A DNA stretch of 54,573 nt from Prevotella sp. (GCA_017619445.1 JAFZSI010000025.1:1-54573), one strand, 5' to 3'. Positions 33,539 through 42,532 are shown, counted from the stretch's first letter. Translations and numbers: made by a program. Notes: generated from the sequence alone by a model not told the origin.

Positions 33539-34828
33539 TCACTCTTTGGTATAGAAATCTATCACCCGTCGGATGGCCTGCTGGCACACGGCACAAAACT
33601 CCGGATTCTCGTTGGTGCGCATACGGCAGTCCTGCACGCCGCGGTAGGCTCCTTTCGTCTGGTAACCAGCGCCCTCAAACAATCCCACGCGCGTCTGAAT
33701 GGTTTTCGGGTCTTTGCTTTCGGGTGTTGGCAGTGGCGTACCTTTTTTGATAAGGTTTTCCCATTTGCCATTGAAATCCACGCGCGTCGTGATGTTGGGT
33801 TCCCACGGCTCCACGTCGGTGGGATACATGTCGAGGTTCTCGTTGTCGTAAGCATACTCGTCGGCAAGTCCGGCAAAGCTGTGTCCGAACTCATGCACCA
33901 CCACGGGGCGGAACTTCTCATGGTGCGTCATGCTGAGGTTGTAGCTGTTCAGAATGCCCCCGCCGCCATAACGGTCGGTGTTCACCAGCACGATGATGTG
34001 CTCGTAGGGAATGCCTGCCAGCACGTCGTGCAAGTCTTTCAGGTGGAGCGTGGTCAGGTAGCGGTTCATGTAGAACGTGTCGAAGTGCGAGTGCAGCGCG
34101 GTGTTCTTCCAGATGCCCTTGTTGGGCTCGCTGGTGCCACTCTCCTTCGATTCTGCCATCACGGCCACCACTGTAAAGCGGTCGCGCATGCTCTTGAACG
34201 GCTCATGCTCGAACATGGCCTCGTGGGCCACATCCACATCGTTGAGAAACACCTGCATCTCATCCTTTTGATAGCCTTCGGCCACGTAGGCAATCTTGAT
34301 GCAGCGCGTAGTGTCGGTAGCCTGCTGCACATAGCAGAAAGGAGTCACGTCGTGCTCGCCAATGTGCCGAATCAGAATGTCGGTGGGCACCACCGTATGC
34401 GTCAGTGCAGCCGTCACCTGCCGCCGGTTGTTGCGCAGTTCAACCGTCACGTCCACCGTGTCGCGCGGCATGGGTACCAGAAACACATTCTCAAACGCCT
34501 TTGTAATGCTTGTTGCCTCGGGATTGGTAATCCACTCCTGAAACAGCGTAGAGAACGAGTAGCGGTATATCACCTTGCCCGTACTATGCTGTCGCACCGT
34601 CACCTGTCCGTTGCCCTCCATGGGCAGTTCAGCCATCCGGATGCGCTTGCCATACCAGTGCGGGCTGACGCTCAGCTGATCAACACTGATGTGCTGTTCC
34701 TTGGCGTTGCCTGCGAAGATGTAGTCAAGCCGAAGTGTCTTGTCCTCGAAATACTTCTCAAAATTCTGTGCGCCAGCGTAGCACCACGAAACCATTGCTA
34801 CGATGATGAATAACAGCCCCTTTTTCAT
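33539..34828 (-). CDS. Peptidase M64 family (IgA peptidase-like) secreted metalloprotease
   Basis: A 429-residue zinc metallopeptidase with signal peptide MKKGLLFIIVAMVSWCYAGA. The N-terminal half is the beta-rich M64 N domain (about 21-135). The catalytic part has AYVAEGYQKDEM and the zinc signature HEFGHSFAGLADEY near residue 300, with a metal-binding third ligand downstream. Late Cys residues (CRMR, FCAVCQQAIRR) are typical of the family. M64 is named after a Clostridium IgA protease, but Bacteroidetes members are widespread and their substrates unknown. It is followed by the TPR gene. Confidence 0.88.
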   Translation of the reverse strand: MKKGLLFIIVAMVSWCYAGAQNFEKYFEDKTLRLDYIFAGNAKEQHISVDQLSVSPHWYGKRIRMAELPMEGNGQVTVRQHSTGKVIYRYSFSTLFQEWITNPEATSITKAFENVFLVPMPRDTVDVTVELRNNRRQVTAALTHTVVPTDILIRHIGEHDVTPFCYVQQATDTTRCIKIAYVAEGYQKDEMQVFLNDVDVAHEAMFEHEPFKSMRDRFTVVAVMAESKESGTSEPNKGIWKNTALHSHFDTFYMNRYLTTLHLKDLHDVLAGIPYEHIIVLVNTDRYGGGGILNSYNLSMTHHEKFRPVVVHEFGHSFAGLADEYAYDNENLDMYPTDVEPWEPNITTRVDFNGKWENLIKKGTPLPTPESKDPKTIQTRVGLFEGAGYQTKGAYRGVQDCRMRTNENPEFCAVCQQAIRRVIDFYTKE

Positions 34829-34877
34829 TTACTATTTTCAGATTTACAATTAAATATTCCCAATTATCTTATTTCAC

Positions 34878-34917
34878 AATTGTCCAATTGTCCAATAGTC
34901 CATTAGTCAAATTGTCA
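34878..34917. repeat. Five 8-bp tandem units (AATTGTCC) at the folK 3' end
   Basis: Units AATTGTCC, AATTGTCC, AATAGTCC, ATTAGTCA, AATTGTCA. The array supplies the last codons and stop of folK. The same unit forms the array at 42533-42564. Confidence 0.7.
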
Positions 34918-35290
34918 AATGGTTCAGTTCCTCGCTCAGCTCCTGTATGTAGTCTCGCTGCCAGTCGTCTGGCTTGTAGCGTCGGCTGCCCAACAGCAAC
35001 AGGTCGATGTCCATTGTAATTATGTTTTGGCAACGCAGCTCGCGCGTGTCACCGCACAGTCTTTCCGTCTTCTTCAGCACGGTGCGCAGTTCCGATGCTG
35101 TCATTGTGGTGTTGCCCACGGCCATTGCGTTGAGAAACGGCGGTGAGCTGATGCCAATCGGCTCTGTCCTCACGATGCGGCTCATCCGCATGTCGCCCAA
35201 CCGACAGCCCAGCATCTCCACAGCCTGACGGATAACCGCCTCGCCGCCGCTGTTTGTGCCAAATGCCAAAACGAATCTGCGCTCTTTCAT
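34907..35290 (-). CDS. folK: HPPK-like protein (folate pathway pyrophosphokinase), short form
   Basis: Resembles 2-amino-4-hydroxy-6-hydroxymethyldihydropteridine pyrophosphokinase: an opening LAFGTNSGGEAVIRQAVEML, then RTEPIG, FLNAMAVGNT, and the signature end MDIDLLLLG corresponding to the metal-binding D-x-D. At 127 residues it is shorter than typical HPPK (about 155-165), and the usual HPR/W segment before the DxD is altered (RCQNIIT). Activity is therefore uncertain. The final residues and the stop codon come from a tandem 8-bp array, suggesting that the 3' end was replaced. Confidence 0.7.
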   Translation of the reverse strand: MKERRFVLAFGTNSGGEAVIRQAVEMLGCRLGDMRMSRIVRTEPIGISSPPFLNAMAVGNTTMTASELRTVLKKTERLCGDTRELRCQNIITMDIDLLLLGSRRYKPDDWQRDYIQELSEELNHLTI

Positions 35291-35424
35291 TGTTGCAAAT
35301 ATACAAACTATTATTGAATTAGCGACATAAAACTCCCTTTTTCTTGATACGACGCTTCAAATCCAGCTTTACACCTCATAACAAATCAATCCCATTATCA
35401 TAGATTAGAAGTGAATGGATTTTT

Positions 35425-35670
35425 TGTGCACATATTGTGCACACTTTTCTCGATTTTAACATTTCCAAACCACAAGCAACGTTTTATTTCCGTGGAATTA
35501 AGGCTTGCGGGCATATACGTATGCTTTACGATTGTAAAGTGTGGGTTTACGGATGAATTTTGTAGAGAATTATATAGTAATGCGTGGGATAGTGGTAAAT
35601 TTTCTAGAGAATTTGAGTGTAAAGTGGCACTTTGGAGTCGTGGAGTGGCACTTTGTAGTCGTAAAGTGTA
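35425..35670. repeat. Dispersed intergenic element, copy C (inverted)
   Basis: TGTGCACA-TAT-TGTGCACA (35425-35443) followed by CGATTTTAACAT, the reverse complement of the sequence flanking the pair in copies A and D, so this copy is inverted. AAATTTTCTAGAGAATTT is at 35597-35614, with several AAAGTGGCACTTTG words after it. The element fills most of the 549-bp gap between folK and the helicase gene; nothing coding is seen there. Confidence 0.65.
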
Positions 35671-35688
35671 GGTTTATGGGTTGGGCGT

Positions 35689-35721
35689 TGGAACCCACCC
35701 CAGCCCTCCCCAAGGAAGGGG
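35689..35721. repeat. REP-like GC-rich palindrome
   Basis: AACCCACCCCAGCCCTCCCC followed by AAGG and AGGGGG: the same 33-bp sequence, inverted and with one change, as the two copies at 51481-51563. The core CCCTCCCCAAGGAAGGGGG forms a short hairpin. Confidence 0.65.
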
Positions 35722-35803
35722 GTAGTGGTGTTGGGTTTGACTGCTGAAAATGCAGGTTTGCTCTATGGGTAAATGGGTTGCAAATGAGAATTATTGCAAA
35801 TAA

Positions 35804-35835
35804 TTTGCATGGAATTGATATTTGCAGTACCTTTG
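35804..35835 (+). promoter_or_regulatory. Promoter of the DbpA-like helicase gene (leaderless)
   Basis: TTTG (35804-35807), 20 bp, TACCTTTG (35828-35835): full consensus. The -7 box ends 4 bp before ATG 35840, so transcription should begin at the start codon. Confidence 0.7.
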
Positions 35836-35839
35836 CACC

Positions 35840-37156
35840 ATGATTCAGAAGATACTTGAAAAGCTGGGAATCAATGAGCTGAACATGATGCAGCAGGAGG
35901 CTGTGAATGCCATTCTGCGGACTGACCGCGACGTGCTGGTGCTGTCGCCTACGGGCACGGGCAAGACGCTGGCCTATCTGTTGCCGCTGGCTGAGCTGAT
36001 TGATGCCAAGAGCGATGCGCTGCAAGCTGTGGTGGTGGTGCCGGGGCGCGAGCTGGCGCTTCAGTCGGCTACTGTGCTGAAGGACATGGGCAGCGGCCTG
36101 CGCACGATGAGCCTCTACGGTGGCCGTCCCACGATGGATGAGCACCGGCAGTTGCGTGAGGTGAAGCCGCAGATTGTGTTTGCCACGCCTGGCCGTCTGA
36201 ACGACCATTTGGACAAGGGCAATCTTGACGGCTGGGGCGTTAGGTTTCTGGTCATCGACGAGTTTGACAAGTGTCTGCAGATGGGCTTTCTCGGCGAGAT
36301 GTCGGCACTGGCTGGCAAACTGCCGCGCGTGGAGCGGCGCATTCTGCTGTCTGCTACGAATGCTGCCGAGATTCCGCGCTTTCTGAACATGGGCCGCACC
36401 GAGCGTGTGGAGTTTCTTGACGAAGAAGAGCAGGTGTCCACGCGCGTACATATATATTATGTGCGCAGCGAGCAGAAGGACAAGCTCGAGGCGTTGCAAC
36501 GGTTGCTTCTCACCTTGGGTCAGCAGAGCAGCATTGTTTTCCTGAACTACCGCGACAGTGTGGAGCGTACCGACGGTTTCCTGCGCGAGTGCGGATTCTA
36601 TACCAGTGCGTTTCATGGCGGCATGGAGCAGAAGCAGCGCGAGGACGCGCTCTACAAGTTCTCCAACGGCTCGGCAAACGTGATGGTGAGCACCGACCTG
36701 GCTTCGCGCGGGCTGGACATTCCCGACATCGAGAACATCATTCACTACCACCTGCCTGAGAGCGAGGAGGGCTACATTCACCGTGTTGGGCGCACAGCCC
36801 GCTGGGACAAGGGCGGACGCGCATTCTTCATTCTCGGTCCCGACGAGGAGATTCCTTCATACGTCGATGCCGAGGTGGAGGCTTTCCAGCCAAATCCCGA
36901 CGATGACAAGCCCGCTGAGCCGCGCATGGCCACCGTCTATATAGGCAAGGGAAAGAAAGACAAGATTTCCAAGGGCGACATTGTGGGATTCCTCTGCAAG
37001 AAAGGCGGTCTGCTGAGCAGTGAGATAGGGCGCATTGACGTGAAAGACCGTTATGCATACGCAGCCGTTAGTCGCGACAAGTTGCGCCAGGTGCTCAAAA
37101 ACACGCAGGGAGAAAAGATAAAAGGCATAAAAACGCTATGTGAAGTTGTCAAATAG
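35840..37156 (+). CDS. DEAD-box-family RNA helicase with DbpA-type RNA-binding domain
   Basis: A 438-residue ATP-dependent RNA helicase. Motif I is SPTGTGKT near 39, Ia is PGRELA, Ib is TPGRL, III is SAT, V is ASRGLDIPD and VI is HRVGRTAR. Motif II reads DEFD in VIDEFDKCL instead of DEAD. The C-terminus (VYIGKGKKDKISKGDIVGFL...DVKDRYAYAAVS) matches the DbpA RNA-binding domain that targets 23S rRNA in E. coli, so ribosome assembly is the likely role. I use ATG 35840, six codons inside the longest frame, because it directly follows a consensus promoter. Confidence 0.88.
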   Translation: MIQKILEKLGINELNMMQQEAVNAILRTDRDVLVLSPTGTGKTLAYLLPLAELIDAKSDALQAVVVVPGRELALQSATVLKDMGSGLRTMSLYGGRPTMDEHRQLREVKPQIVFATPGRLNDHLDKGNLDGWGVRFLVIDEFDKCLQMGFLGEMSALAGKLPRVERRILLSATNAAEIPRFLNMGRTERVEFLDEEEQVSTRVHIYYVRSEQKDKLEALQRLLLTLGQQSSIVFLNYRDSVERTDGFLRECGFYTSAFHGGMEQKQREDALYKFSNGSANVMVSTDLASRGLDIPDIENIIHYHLPESEEGYIHRVGRTARWDKGGRAFFILGPDEEIPSYVDAEVEAFQPNPDDDKPAEPRMATVYIGKGKKDKISKGDIVGFLCKKGGLLSSEIGRIDVKDRYAYAAVSRDKLRQVLKNTQGEKIKGIKTLCEVVK

Positions 37157-37196
37157 ATACCTTTAGAGGCTGTTTTTCAAACTTTTTGCTAAAATA

Positions 37197-37228
37197 TTTG
37201 CCTGTGTGGAATAAAAAGTGTAACTTCG
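37197..37228 (+). promoter_or_regulatory. Promoter of serC-serA
   Basis: TTTG (37197-37200), 20 bp, TAACTTCG (37221-37228), one mismatch from TAnnTTTG. Leader about 105 nt. Confidence 0.55.
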
Positions 37229-37341
37229 CACTCGTTTTCAGAGCATATAGGTATTCGTGTTCGTTGCAGTAGTGCAATAACAAGGAAAAAAGAACAATAA
37301 ACATTCATTATAACACAAACATTCAACAAACCAAAAGTGAA

Positions 37342-38409
37342 ATGAAGAAGTACAACTTTAATGCAGGTCCTTCGATGCTTCCTCGCGAAGTGATTGAGAA
37401 CACTGCGAAACAGTGTTTAGACTTTAATGGTAGTGGTCTTTCATTGATGGAAATCAGCCATCGCGCAAAGGATTTCCAGCCTGTGGTCGATGAGGCAGTT
37501 GCCCTGGTCAAAGAGCTGCTGCAGGTTCCCGAAGGCTACTCAGTTATCTTCTTGGGCGGCGGTGCCAGCCTTGAGTTCTGCATGATTCCTTACAACTTCC
37601 TGATCAAGAAAGCTGCCTACCTGAACACGGGTGTATGGGCAAAGAAAGCCATGAAGGAAGCCAAATTGTTCGGCGAGGTGGTTGAGGTGGCTTCTTCAGC
37701 CGATGCCAACTACACATTCATTCCCAAGGGCTGGACGGTGCCTGCTGATGCCGACTATCTGCACATCACCACCAACAACACCATTTACGGTACAGAAATA
37801 CGCAAAGACCTCGACGTGCCCGTTCGACTGATTGCCGACATGTCGTCAGACATCTTCAGCCGCCCCATCGACGTGGCAAAATACGATGCCATTTATGCCG
37901 GCGCACAGAAAAACCTCGCCATGGCTGGCGTGACCATCATCATCGTGAAGGAAGACGCACTGGGCAAGGCTCCCCGCGAGATTCCCACCATGCTCGACTA
38001 CCGCACACACGTTGACAAGGGTTCTATGTTCAACACTCCTCCTGTGGTGCCCATCTATTCGGCTTTGGAGACACTGCGCTGGATTAAGGCTCAGGGCGGC
38101 GTAGAGGCTATGGACAAGCTGGCTCATCAGCGCGCAGAGATTGTTTATGGCGAGATTGACCGCAACAAACTGTTCCGCGGAACAGCAGTTGAGGAGGACC
38201 GTTCGCTGATGAACCTCTGCTTCGTCATGGCTGACGAATACAAAGAGCTCGAAAAAGACTTCCTCGACTTCGCTACTTCAAAAGGAATGGTGGGCGTGAA
38301 AGGTCATCGTTCTGTGGGAGGTTTCCGTGCTTCGTGCTACAACGCACAGACCATTGAAGGCTGCAACGCACTCGTGGCTTGTATGAAGGAGTTTGAGGCT
38401 AACCATTAA
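37342..38409 (+). CDS. serC: Phosphoserine aminotransferase
   Basis: PLP-dependent class V aminotransferase that converts 3-phosphohydroxypyruvate and glutamate to phosphoserine and 2-oxoglutarate; it can also act in pyridoxal phosphate synthesis. The 355-residue product starts [19 protein letters not shown], contains [10 protein letters not shown] near 72, TNNTIYGTE, and the PLP lysine in [13 protein letters not shown] near 195. [14 protein letters not shown] closes the protein. It is followed after 50 bp by serA, so serine synthesis from 3-phosphoglycerate is encoded by one operon, lacking only serB here. Confidence 0.96.
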   Translation: MKKYNFNAGPSMLPREVIENTAKQCLDFNGSGLSLMEISHRAKDFQPVVDEAVALVKELLQVPEGYSVIFLGGGASLEFCMIPYNFLIKKAAYLNTGVWAKKAMKEAKLFGEVVEVASSADANYTFIPKGWTVPADADYLHITTNNTIYGTEIRKDLDVPVRLIADMSSDIFSRPIDVAKYDAIYAGAQKNLAMAGVTIIIVKEDALGKAPREIPTMLDYRTHVDKGSMFNTPPVVPIYSALETLRWIKAQGGVEAMDKLAHQRAEIVYGEIDRNKLFRGTAVEEDRSLMNLCFVMADEYKELEKDFLDFATSKGMVGVKGHRSVGGFRASCYNAQTIEGCNALVACMKEFEANH

Positions 38410-38422
38410 GTAACTGATGTAT

Positions 38423-38441
38423 GCTGCGACTGAGTCGCAGC
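38423..38441. repeat. Perfect palindrome between serC and serA
   Basis: GCTGCGACT-G-AGTCGCAGC, 9-bp arms around one base. A related palindrome with the same CGACTGAGTCG core lies inside mnmE (GCTTCGACT-G-AGTCGAAGC at about 2922-2941). Confidence 0.5.
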
Positions 38442-38459
38442 CACAAAACAAGAATAACA

Positions 38460-39377
38460 ATGAAAGTATTAGTAGCAACAGAAAAGCCTTTTGCAGCAGC
38501 TGCTGTAGAGGGCATTCGCAAAGAAGTTGAGGCAGCTGGCAACGAGCTGGTTCTGCTTGAGAAATATACAGAGAAGGCACAGCTCTTAGATGCTGTAAAG
38601 GATGCCGACGCACTGATTATTCGCAGCGACAAAGTGGATGCTGAGGTGCTCGATGCCGCCAAGCAACTGAAGATTGTGGTTCGTGCAGGTGCCGGTTACG
38701 ACAACATCGACCTTGCCGCTGCTACCGCCCACAACGTGGTGGCCGAGAACACACCCGGACAGAATGCCAATGCCGTGGCCGAACTGGTGTTTGGACTGTT
38801 GGTGATGGCCGTTCGTGGATTCTACAACGGCAAGAGTGGCAGCGAGCTGCTCGGCAAGAAGTTGGGCATTCTGGCCTTCGGTAACGTTGGCCGCAACGTG
38901 GCCCGCATTGCCAAGGGCTTCGGCATGGATGTTTATGCCTTCGATGCCTATTGTCCCGCTGAGGTGATTGAGGCTGCAGGCGTTCACGCCGTGGAGAACC
39001 AGGACGCCTTGTTTGAGCAGTGCGACGTGGTTTCGCTTCACATTCCCGCAACGGCTGAGACAAAGCAGAGCATCAACTATGCTTTGGTAGGCAAGATGAA
39101 GAAGGGTGGCATCCTGGTGAACACAGCTCGCAAGGAGGTCATCAACGAGCCTGAACTCATCAAACTGATGCAGGAGCGCGAAGACCTGAAGTTTGTCACC
39201 GACATTATGCCCGATGCCAACGCAGAATTCGCACAGTTCGAGGGTCGTTATTTCTCCACACCGAAGAAGATGGGTGCGCAGACCGCCGAGGCCAACATCA
39301 ATGCCGGCATTGCCGCTGCCCGTCAGATTAACGCTTTCTTCAAGGATGGCGACACCAAATTCCAGGTGAACAAGTAA
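38460..39377 (+). CDS. serA: D-3-phosphoglycerate dehydrogenase (short form)
   Basis: Oxidises 3-phosphoglycerate to phosphohydroxypyruvate with NAD, the first step of serine synthesis. The 305 residues start MKVLVATEKPFAAAAVEGI and show the D-2-hydroxyacid dehydrogenase layout. Landmarks are VRAGAGYDNIDLAAA, an NAD-binding LAFGNVGRNVARIAKGFGM near 140, and the catalytic Arg/Glu/His region (NTARKEVINEPEL onwards). No ACT regulatory domain follows, as usual for Bacteroidetes short forms. Co-transcribed with serC and followed by a strong terminator. Confidence 0.94.
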   Translation: MKVLVATEKPFAAAAVEGIRKEVEAAGNELVLLEKYTEKAQLLDAVKDADALIIRSDKVDAEVLDAAKQLKIVVRAGAGYDNIDLAAATAHNVVAENTPGQNANAVAELVFGLLVMAVRGFYNGKSGSELLGKKLGILAFGNVGRNVARIAKGFGMDVYAFDAYCPAEVIEAAGVHAVENQDALFEQCDVVSLHIPATAETKQSINYALVGKMKKGGILVNTARKEVINEPELIKLMQEREDLKFVTDIMPDANAEFAQFEGRYFSTPKKMGAQTAEANINAGIAAARQINAFFKDGDTKFQVNK

Positions 39378-39435
39378 TTGAAAGCAAAATAAGTATTGAC
39401 TTAACGGTCAAATATTTGCAAGCAAGACGGAATCA

Positions 39436-39467
39436 AAAAAGCCCCACCAAACGGTGAGGCTTTTTTA
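39436..39467. terminator. Bidirectional terminator between serA and the GH5 gene
   Basis: AAAAAAGCCCCACC / GGTGAGGCTTTTTT around AAAC forms a hairpin with A and T runs on both sides, serving both convergent genes. Confidence 0.85.
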
Positions 39468-39493
39468 TGCTTTGATTGGTGATACTCCTGTTT

Positions 39494-41137
39494 CTATTTC
39501 ACCAAAATCTTTTTGCCGTTTCTGATATAAATGCCCCGCTGCGGATTCCTTACACGTCGTCCGCTGAGGTCGTAATATTGGTCATCGGCAAACGGAACAA
39601 CAATAGGACGAATGCCTGTGAAGATTTCCTCAACAGAGCATCCCCAGAACGGATAAACGGTGCAGGCAGTCTTTGTGCCGTCTTTCTTTACCAGTTGCAC
39701 GCTCTTTACGCTGGTCTTATAGCCCGCAGCAGATGCTTGCAGGGTGATTTGTGTGATGCTTTGACCATGAGTGGAGGTATTGAACACCAATGTGCTCTTT
39801 TCGCTGGTTATTGACTGGTATTTCTGCGTTGGATAAACCTTGAGGCTGAATTGACCTGACGCGGGCTTTTCGGCCAGTTCCACCTCTAACTGCTTGTAAT
39901 CGGCTGTTTTGATGGCGTTAGGTATGAGGTTCAGTTCGCCCCACTGATCGCTATACGTCACCTGAAAGTAAGAATCGCCGAAGTCTTCACGTGTGGGGAA
40001 TTTGAATCCATCGCTTGAACCGTAGAATGCTTTCATCATAGTCTCAGCCAAGTCGGGTTGGTTGAAGGCGGGCAGCGTACGGGAACTGCCGTCAGAGATG
40101 CCCATCCAGTAGAACATTCCGAGGCCTTTTTTCTTGGCTTCCTTCACGAAGAAGTCGATAAACTCCAGATACTTCGCGCGGTCGCGCTCATAGTCGGGAA
40201 CGTCGGCATCTACATTGCTCGTTGCCCATTCGCCGATGATGACCGGTCCGCCCTTGGCCACAAGATAGGTGTTCAGGTCTTTGAACATCTGGGTTATTGA
40301 GTTCTTTGCCGAATTAAGGTCGTTGATGTTGGGGTATGTGTGTACTTGGAATGCTATATGGCCGGCGCCTGCAGGGTCATTAGGATACTTCATTTCCTTC
40401 AGCGGGTCCAACAGGTGGGCGTTCCAGTTGCCTTCGCCGCAGCATGCACCGTAGGTGTTGACGATGAGGTTGCGCTGGGCATTGTTGCCACCCGTGGCAC
40501 GCACGGTGCTGACGAAACTCTGTGCAAAGCTGTTGATAGCCTGATAGGCATCAGCAGCATCAGTAGCATTATATCTGCCCGACGCATTAAACGACGCAAA
40601 GCACCATGAGTTGTATTTGTCGAGCATCTCGTTGTAAGACTCGAAAAGCAGCTTTTCTCCATAATCCTTAAACTCGGTGGCAATCTGTTGCCAGAGAGCC
40701 TCGTAACGCGCCTTTTGATTGTTATAAACATCCATGCTGGCATGAAGCCACTGTGAGCCGCTTCCTGTGTCGTGATGTACGTTGATGATGCAGTACATGC
40801 CTTGATTGAGGACGTAGTCAACCACCTCGTGCACACGCTTCATCCACTCGGAATTCACCTGATTGCCGTTCATGTGGTTGTACCAAGTGACGGGCACACG
40901 GATGGCTCCAAAGCCTGCCTCTTTCATCATTTTCATCAGTTCGGGCTTCGTGTAGGGCTGTCCCCAGTATGTTTCAGACTCCAGGCCTTGTGTGCCGTTG
41001 CTGCACGCATCAAGGGTGTTGCCGAGGTTCCAGCCCACCTTCATGTTAGCCACGGCTGTAGTGGCATTTTCGAAACTCTGGGCACCGATGGTAAGGGTTG
41101 TCAGTAGCATGACAAAACAAAAAATAAACCTTCTCAT
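39494..41137 (-). CDS. Secreted GH5 endoglucanase/glycanase
   Basis: A 547-residue polysaccharide-degrading enzyme with signal peptide MRRFIFCFVMLLTTLTIGAQ. The GH5 TIM barrel (about 30-365) opens with KVGWNLGNTLDA. It contains IRVPVTWYNHM, the acid/base Glu in LFESYNEML, HTYPN, and the nucleophile Glu in VIIGEWATS. A beta-rich region (390-490) follows. The end YYDLSGRRV...GIYIRNGKKILVK is the C-terminal tail common on secreted Prevotella proteins and related to type IX secretion signals. Beta-glucan or cellulose is the probable substrate. It is divergent from DUF1015 and interrupts an otherwise same-strand serC-serA-DUF1015 series. Confidence 0.9.
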   Translation of the reverse strand: MRRFIFCFVMLLTTLTIGAQSFENATTAVANMKVGWNLGNTLDACSNGTQGLESETYWGQPYTKPELMKMMKEAGFGAIRVPVTWYNHMNGNQVNSEWMKRVHEVVDYVLNQGMYCIINVHHDTGSGSQWLHASMDVYNNQKARYEALWQQIATEFKDYGEKLLFESYNEMLDKYNSWCFASFNASGRYNATDAADAYQAINSFAQSFVSTVRATGGNNAQRNLIVNTYGACCGEGNWNAHLLDPLKEMKYPNDPAGAGHIAFQVHTYPNINDLNSAKNSITQMFKDLNTYLVAKGGPVIIGEWATSNVDADVPDYERDRAKYLEFIDFFVKEAKKKGLGMFYWMGISDGSSRTLPAFNQPDLAETMMKAFYGSSDGFKFPTREDFGDSYFQVTYSDQWGELNLIPNAIKTADYKQLEVELAEKPASGQFSLKVYPTQKYQSITSEKSTLVFNTSTHGQSITQITLQASAAGYKTSVKSVQLVKKDGTKTACTVYPFWGCSVEEIFTGIRPIVVPFADDQYYDLSGRRVRNPQRGIYIRNGKKILVK

Positions 41138-41171
41138 AATAAAATAATGTAGTCTAGTTGAAATTTCGATG

Positions 41172-41179
41172 CAAAGATA
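41172..41179 (-). promoter_or_regulatory. -7 box of the GH5 gene
   Basis: TATCTTTG on the minus strand matches TAnnTTTG; leader about 27 nt. It lies 22 bp from the divergent DUF1015 box, so the two promoters share DNA. Confidence 0.5.
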
Positions 41180-41201
41180 CGAATAATTCGGAAATTAGCT
41201 G

Positions 41202-41209
41202 TACCTTTG
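41202..41209 (+). promoter_or_regulatory. -7 box of the DUF1015 gene
   Basis: TACCTTTG matches TAnnTTTG. Predicted start near 41215; leader about 42 nt before ATG 41257. This supports ATG 41257 over a longer frame starting at 41158. Confidence 0.5.
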
Positions 41210-41256
41210 CGTCAAATTTTTTACAAGAGATTTTCAAATCAAGGAAACTTATTATT

Positions 41257-42507
41257 ATGGCAATCGTAAAACCATTCAAAGGAATCCGCCCGCCTAAAGA
41301 ACTGGTGGAGCAAGTGGAGAGCCGTCCCTACGACGTGCTCGACAGCGAAGAAGCCCGCGCTGAGGCCGGCGACAACGAAAAGAGTCTTTATCACATCATT
41401 AAGCCCGAGATTGATTTCCCCGTGGGTACCAGCGAGTACGACCCGCGTGTGTATGAGAAGGCTGCTGAGAATTTCCAGAAATTCCAGGACCGCGGCTGGC
41501 TCGTGCAGGACTACAAGGAGCAATACTATATATATGCGCAGACGATGAACGACAAGACGCAATTCGGCCTTGTTGTTTGCGCACATACCGACGATTACAT
41601 GAAGGGCAACATCAAGAAACATGAGCTCACACGCCGCGACAAGGAAGAGGACCGCATGAAGCATGTCCGCGTGAACAACGCCAACATCGAGCCTGTATTT
41701 TTTGCCTATCCTGATAATGAAGTGCTTGATGCGCTCATCAACCGCTATGCTGTCACACAGCCCGAATACGACTTCATTGCTCCGATTGACGGTTTTCGTC
41801 ACCGTTTCTGGTGTGTGGCCGATGATAATGACATCAAGACCATCACCGCCGAGTTTGCCAAGATGCCGACGCTCTACATAGCCGACGGTCATCATCGTTC
41901 GGCTGCCGCTGCATTAGTAGGTGCAGAAAAGCAAAAACAAAATCCCAATCACCGCGGCGATGAGGAGTACAACTATTTCATGGCTGTATGCTTCCAGGCC
42001 AGTCAGCTCACCATCCTCGACTACAACCGCGTGGTGAAAGACCTCAACGGCCTCACCTCAGAACAGTTTCTGCAGGCACTGGCCAAGAATTTCATCGTGG
42101 AGGACAAGGGCACAGACATCTACAAGCCCGCCCGCCTGCACGAGTTTTCGCTCTATCTCGACAGCCATTGGTACAGCCTCACTGCCAAGCCGGGAACCTT
42201 TGACGACAGTGATGCCATCGGCGTGCTCGATGTTGACATCTCAAGCCGACTGATTTTGCAGGATATTCTCAACATTGGCGACCTGCGTTCCAGCCAACGC
42301 ATCGATTTCGTGGGTGGTCTGCGCGGTCTGGGTGAGCTGAAACGTCGAGTAGATAGTGGAGAAATGCGCATGGCACTGGCTCTTTATCCCGTCTCGATGA
42401 AACAAATCATGGACATTGCCGACAGCGGGAAAATCATGCCGCCAAAGGCCACGTGGTTTGAGCCGAAACTGCGCTCAGGCCTCGTCATTCACAAATTGTC
42501 GTATTAA
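41257..42507 (+). CDS. DUF1015 family protein
   Basis: A 416-residue cytoplasmic protein starting MAIVKPFKGIRPPKELVEQV, the standard DUF1015 opening, with VESRPYDVLDSEEARAEAG, YDPRVYEKAAENF, and the conserved YIADGHHRSAAAALV near 210. The molecular role of DUF1015 is not firmly established. The family is often encoded next to serine biosynthesis genes, as here with serC-serA upstream, which suggests a link to serine or phosphoserine metabolism (inference). Start chosen from the promoter and from family alignment. Confidence 0.88.
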   Translation: MAIVKPFKGIRPPKELVEQVESRPYDVLDSEEARAEAGDNEKSLYHIIKPEIDFPVGTSEYDPRVYEKAAENFQKFQDRGWLVQDYKEQYYIYAQTMNDKTQFGLVVCAHTDDYMKGNIKKHELTRRDKEEDRMKHVRVNNANIEPVFFAYPDNEVLDALINRYAVTQPEYDFIAPIDGFRHRFWCVADDNDIKTITAEFAKMPTLYIADGHHRSAAAALVGAEKQKQNPNHRGDEEYNYFMAVCFQASQLTILDYNRVVKDLNGLTSEQFLQALAKNFIVEDKGTDIYKPARLHEFSLYLDSHWYSLTAKPGTFDDSDAIGVLDVDISSRLILQDILNIGDLRSSQRIDFVGGLRGLGELKRRVDSGEMRMALALYPVSMKQIMDIADSGKIMPPKATWFEPKLRSGLVIHKLSY

Positions 42508-42532
42508 TATTTCACTTATTGTATTATTTCAC

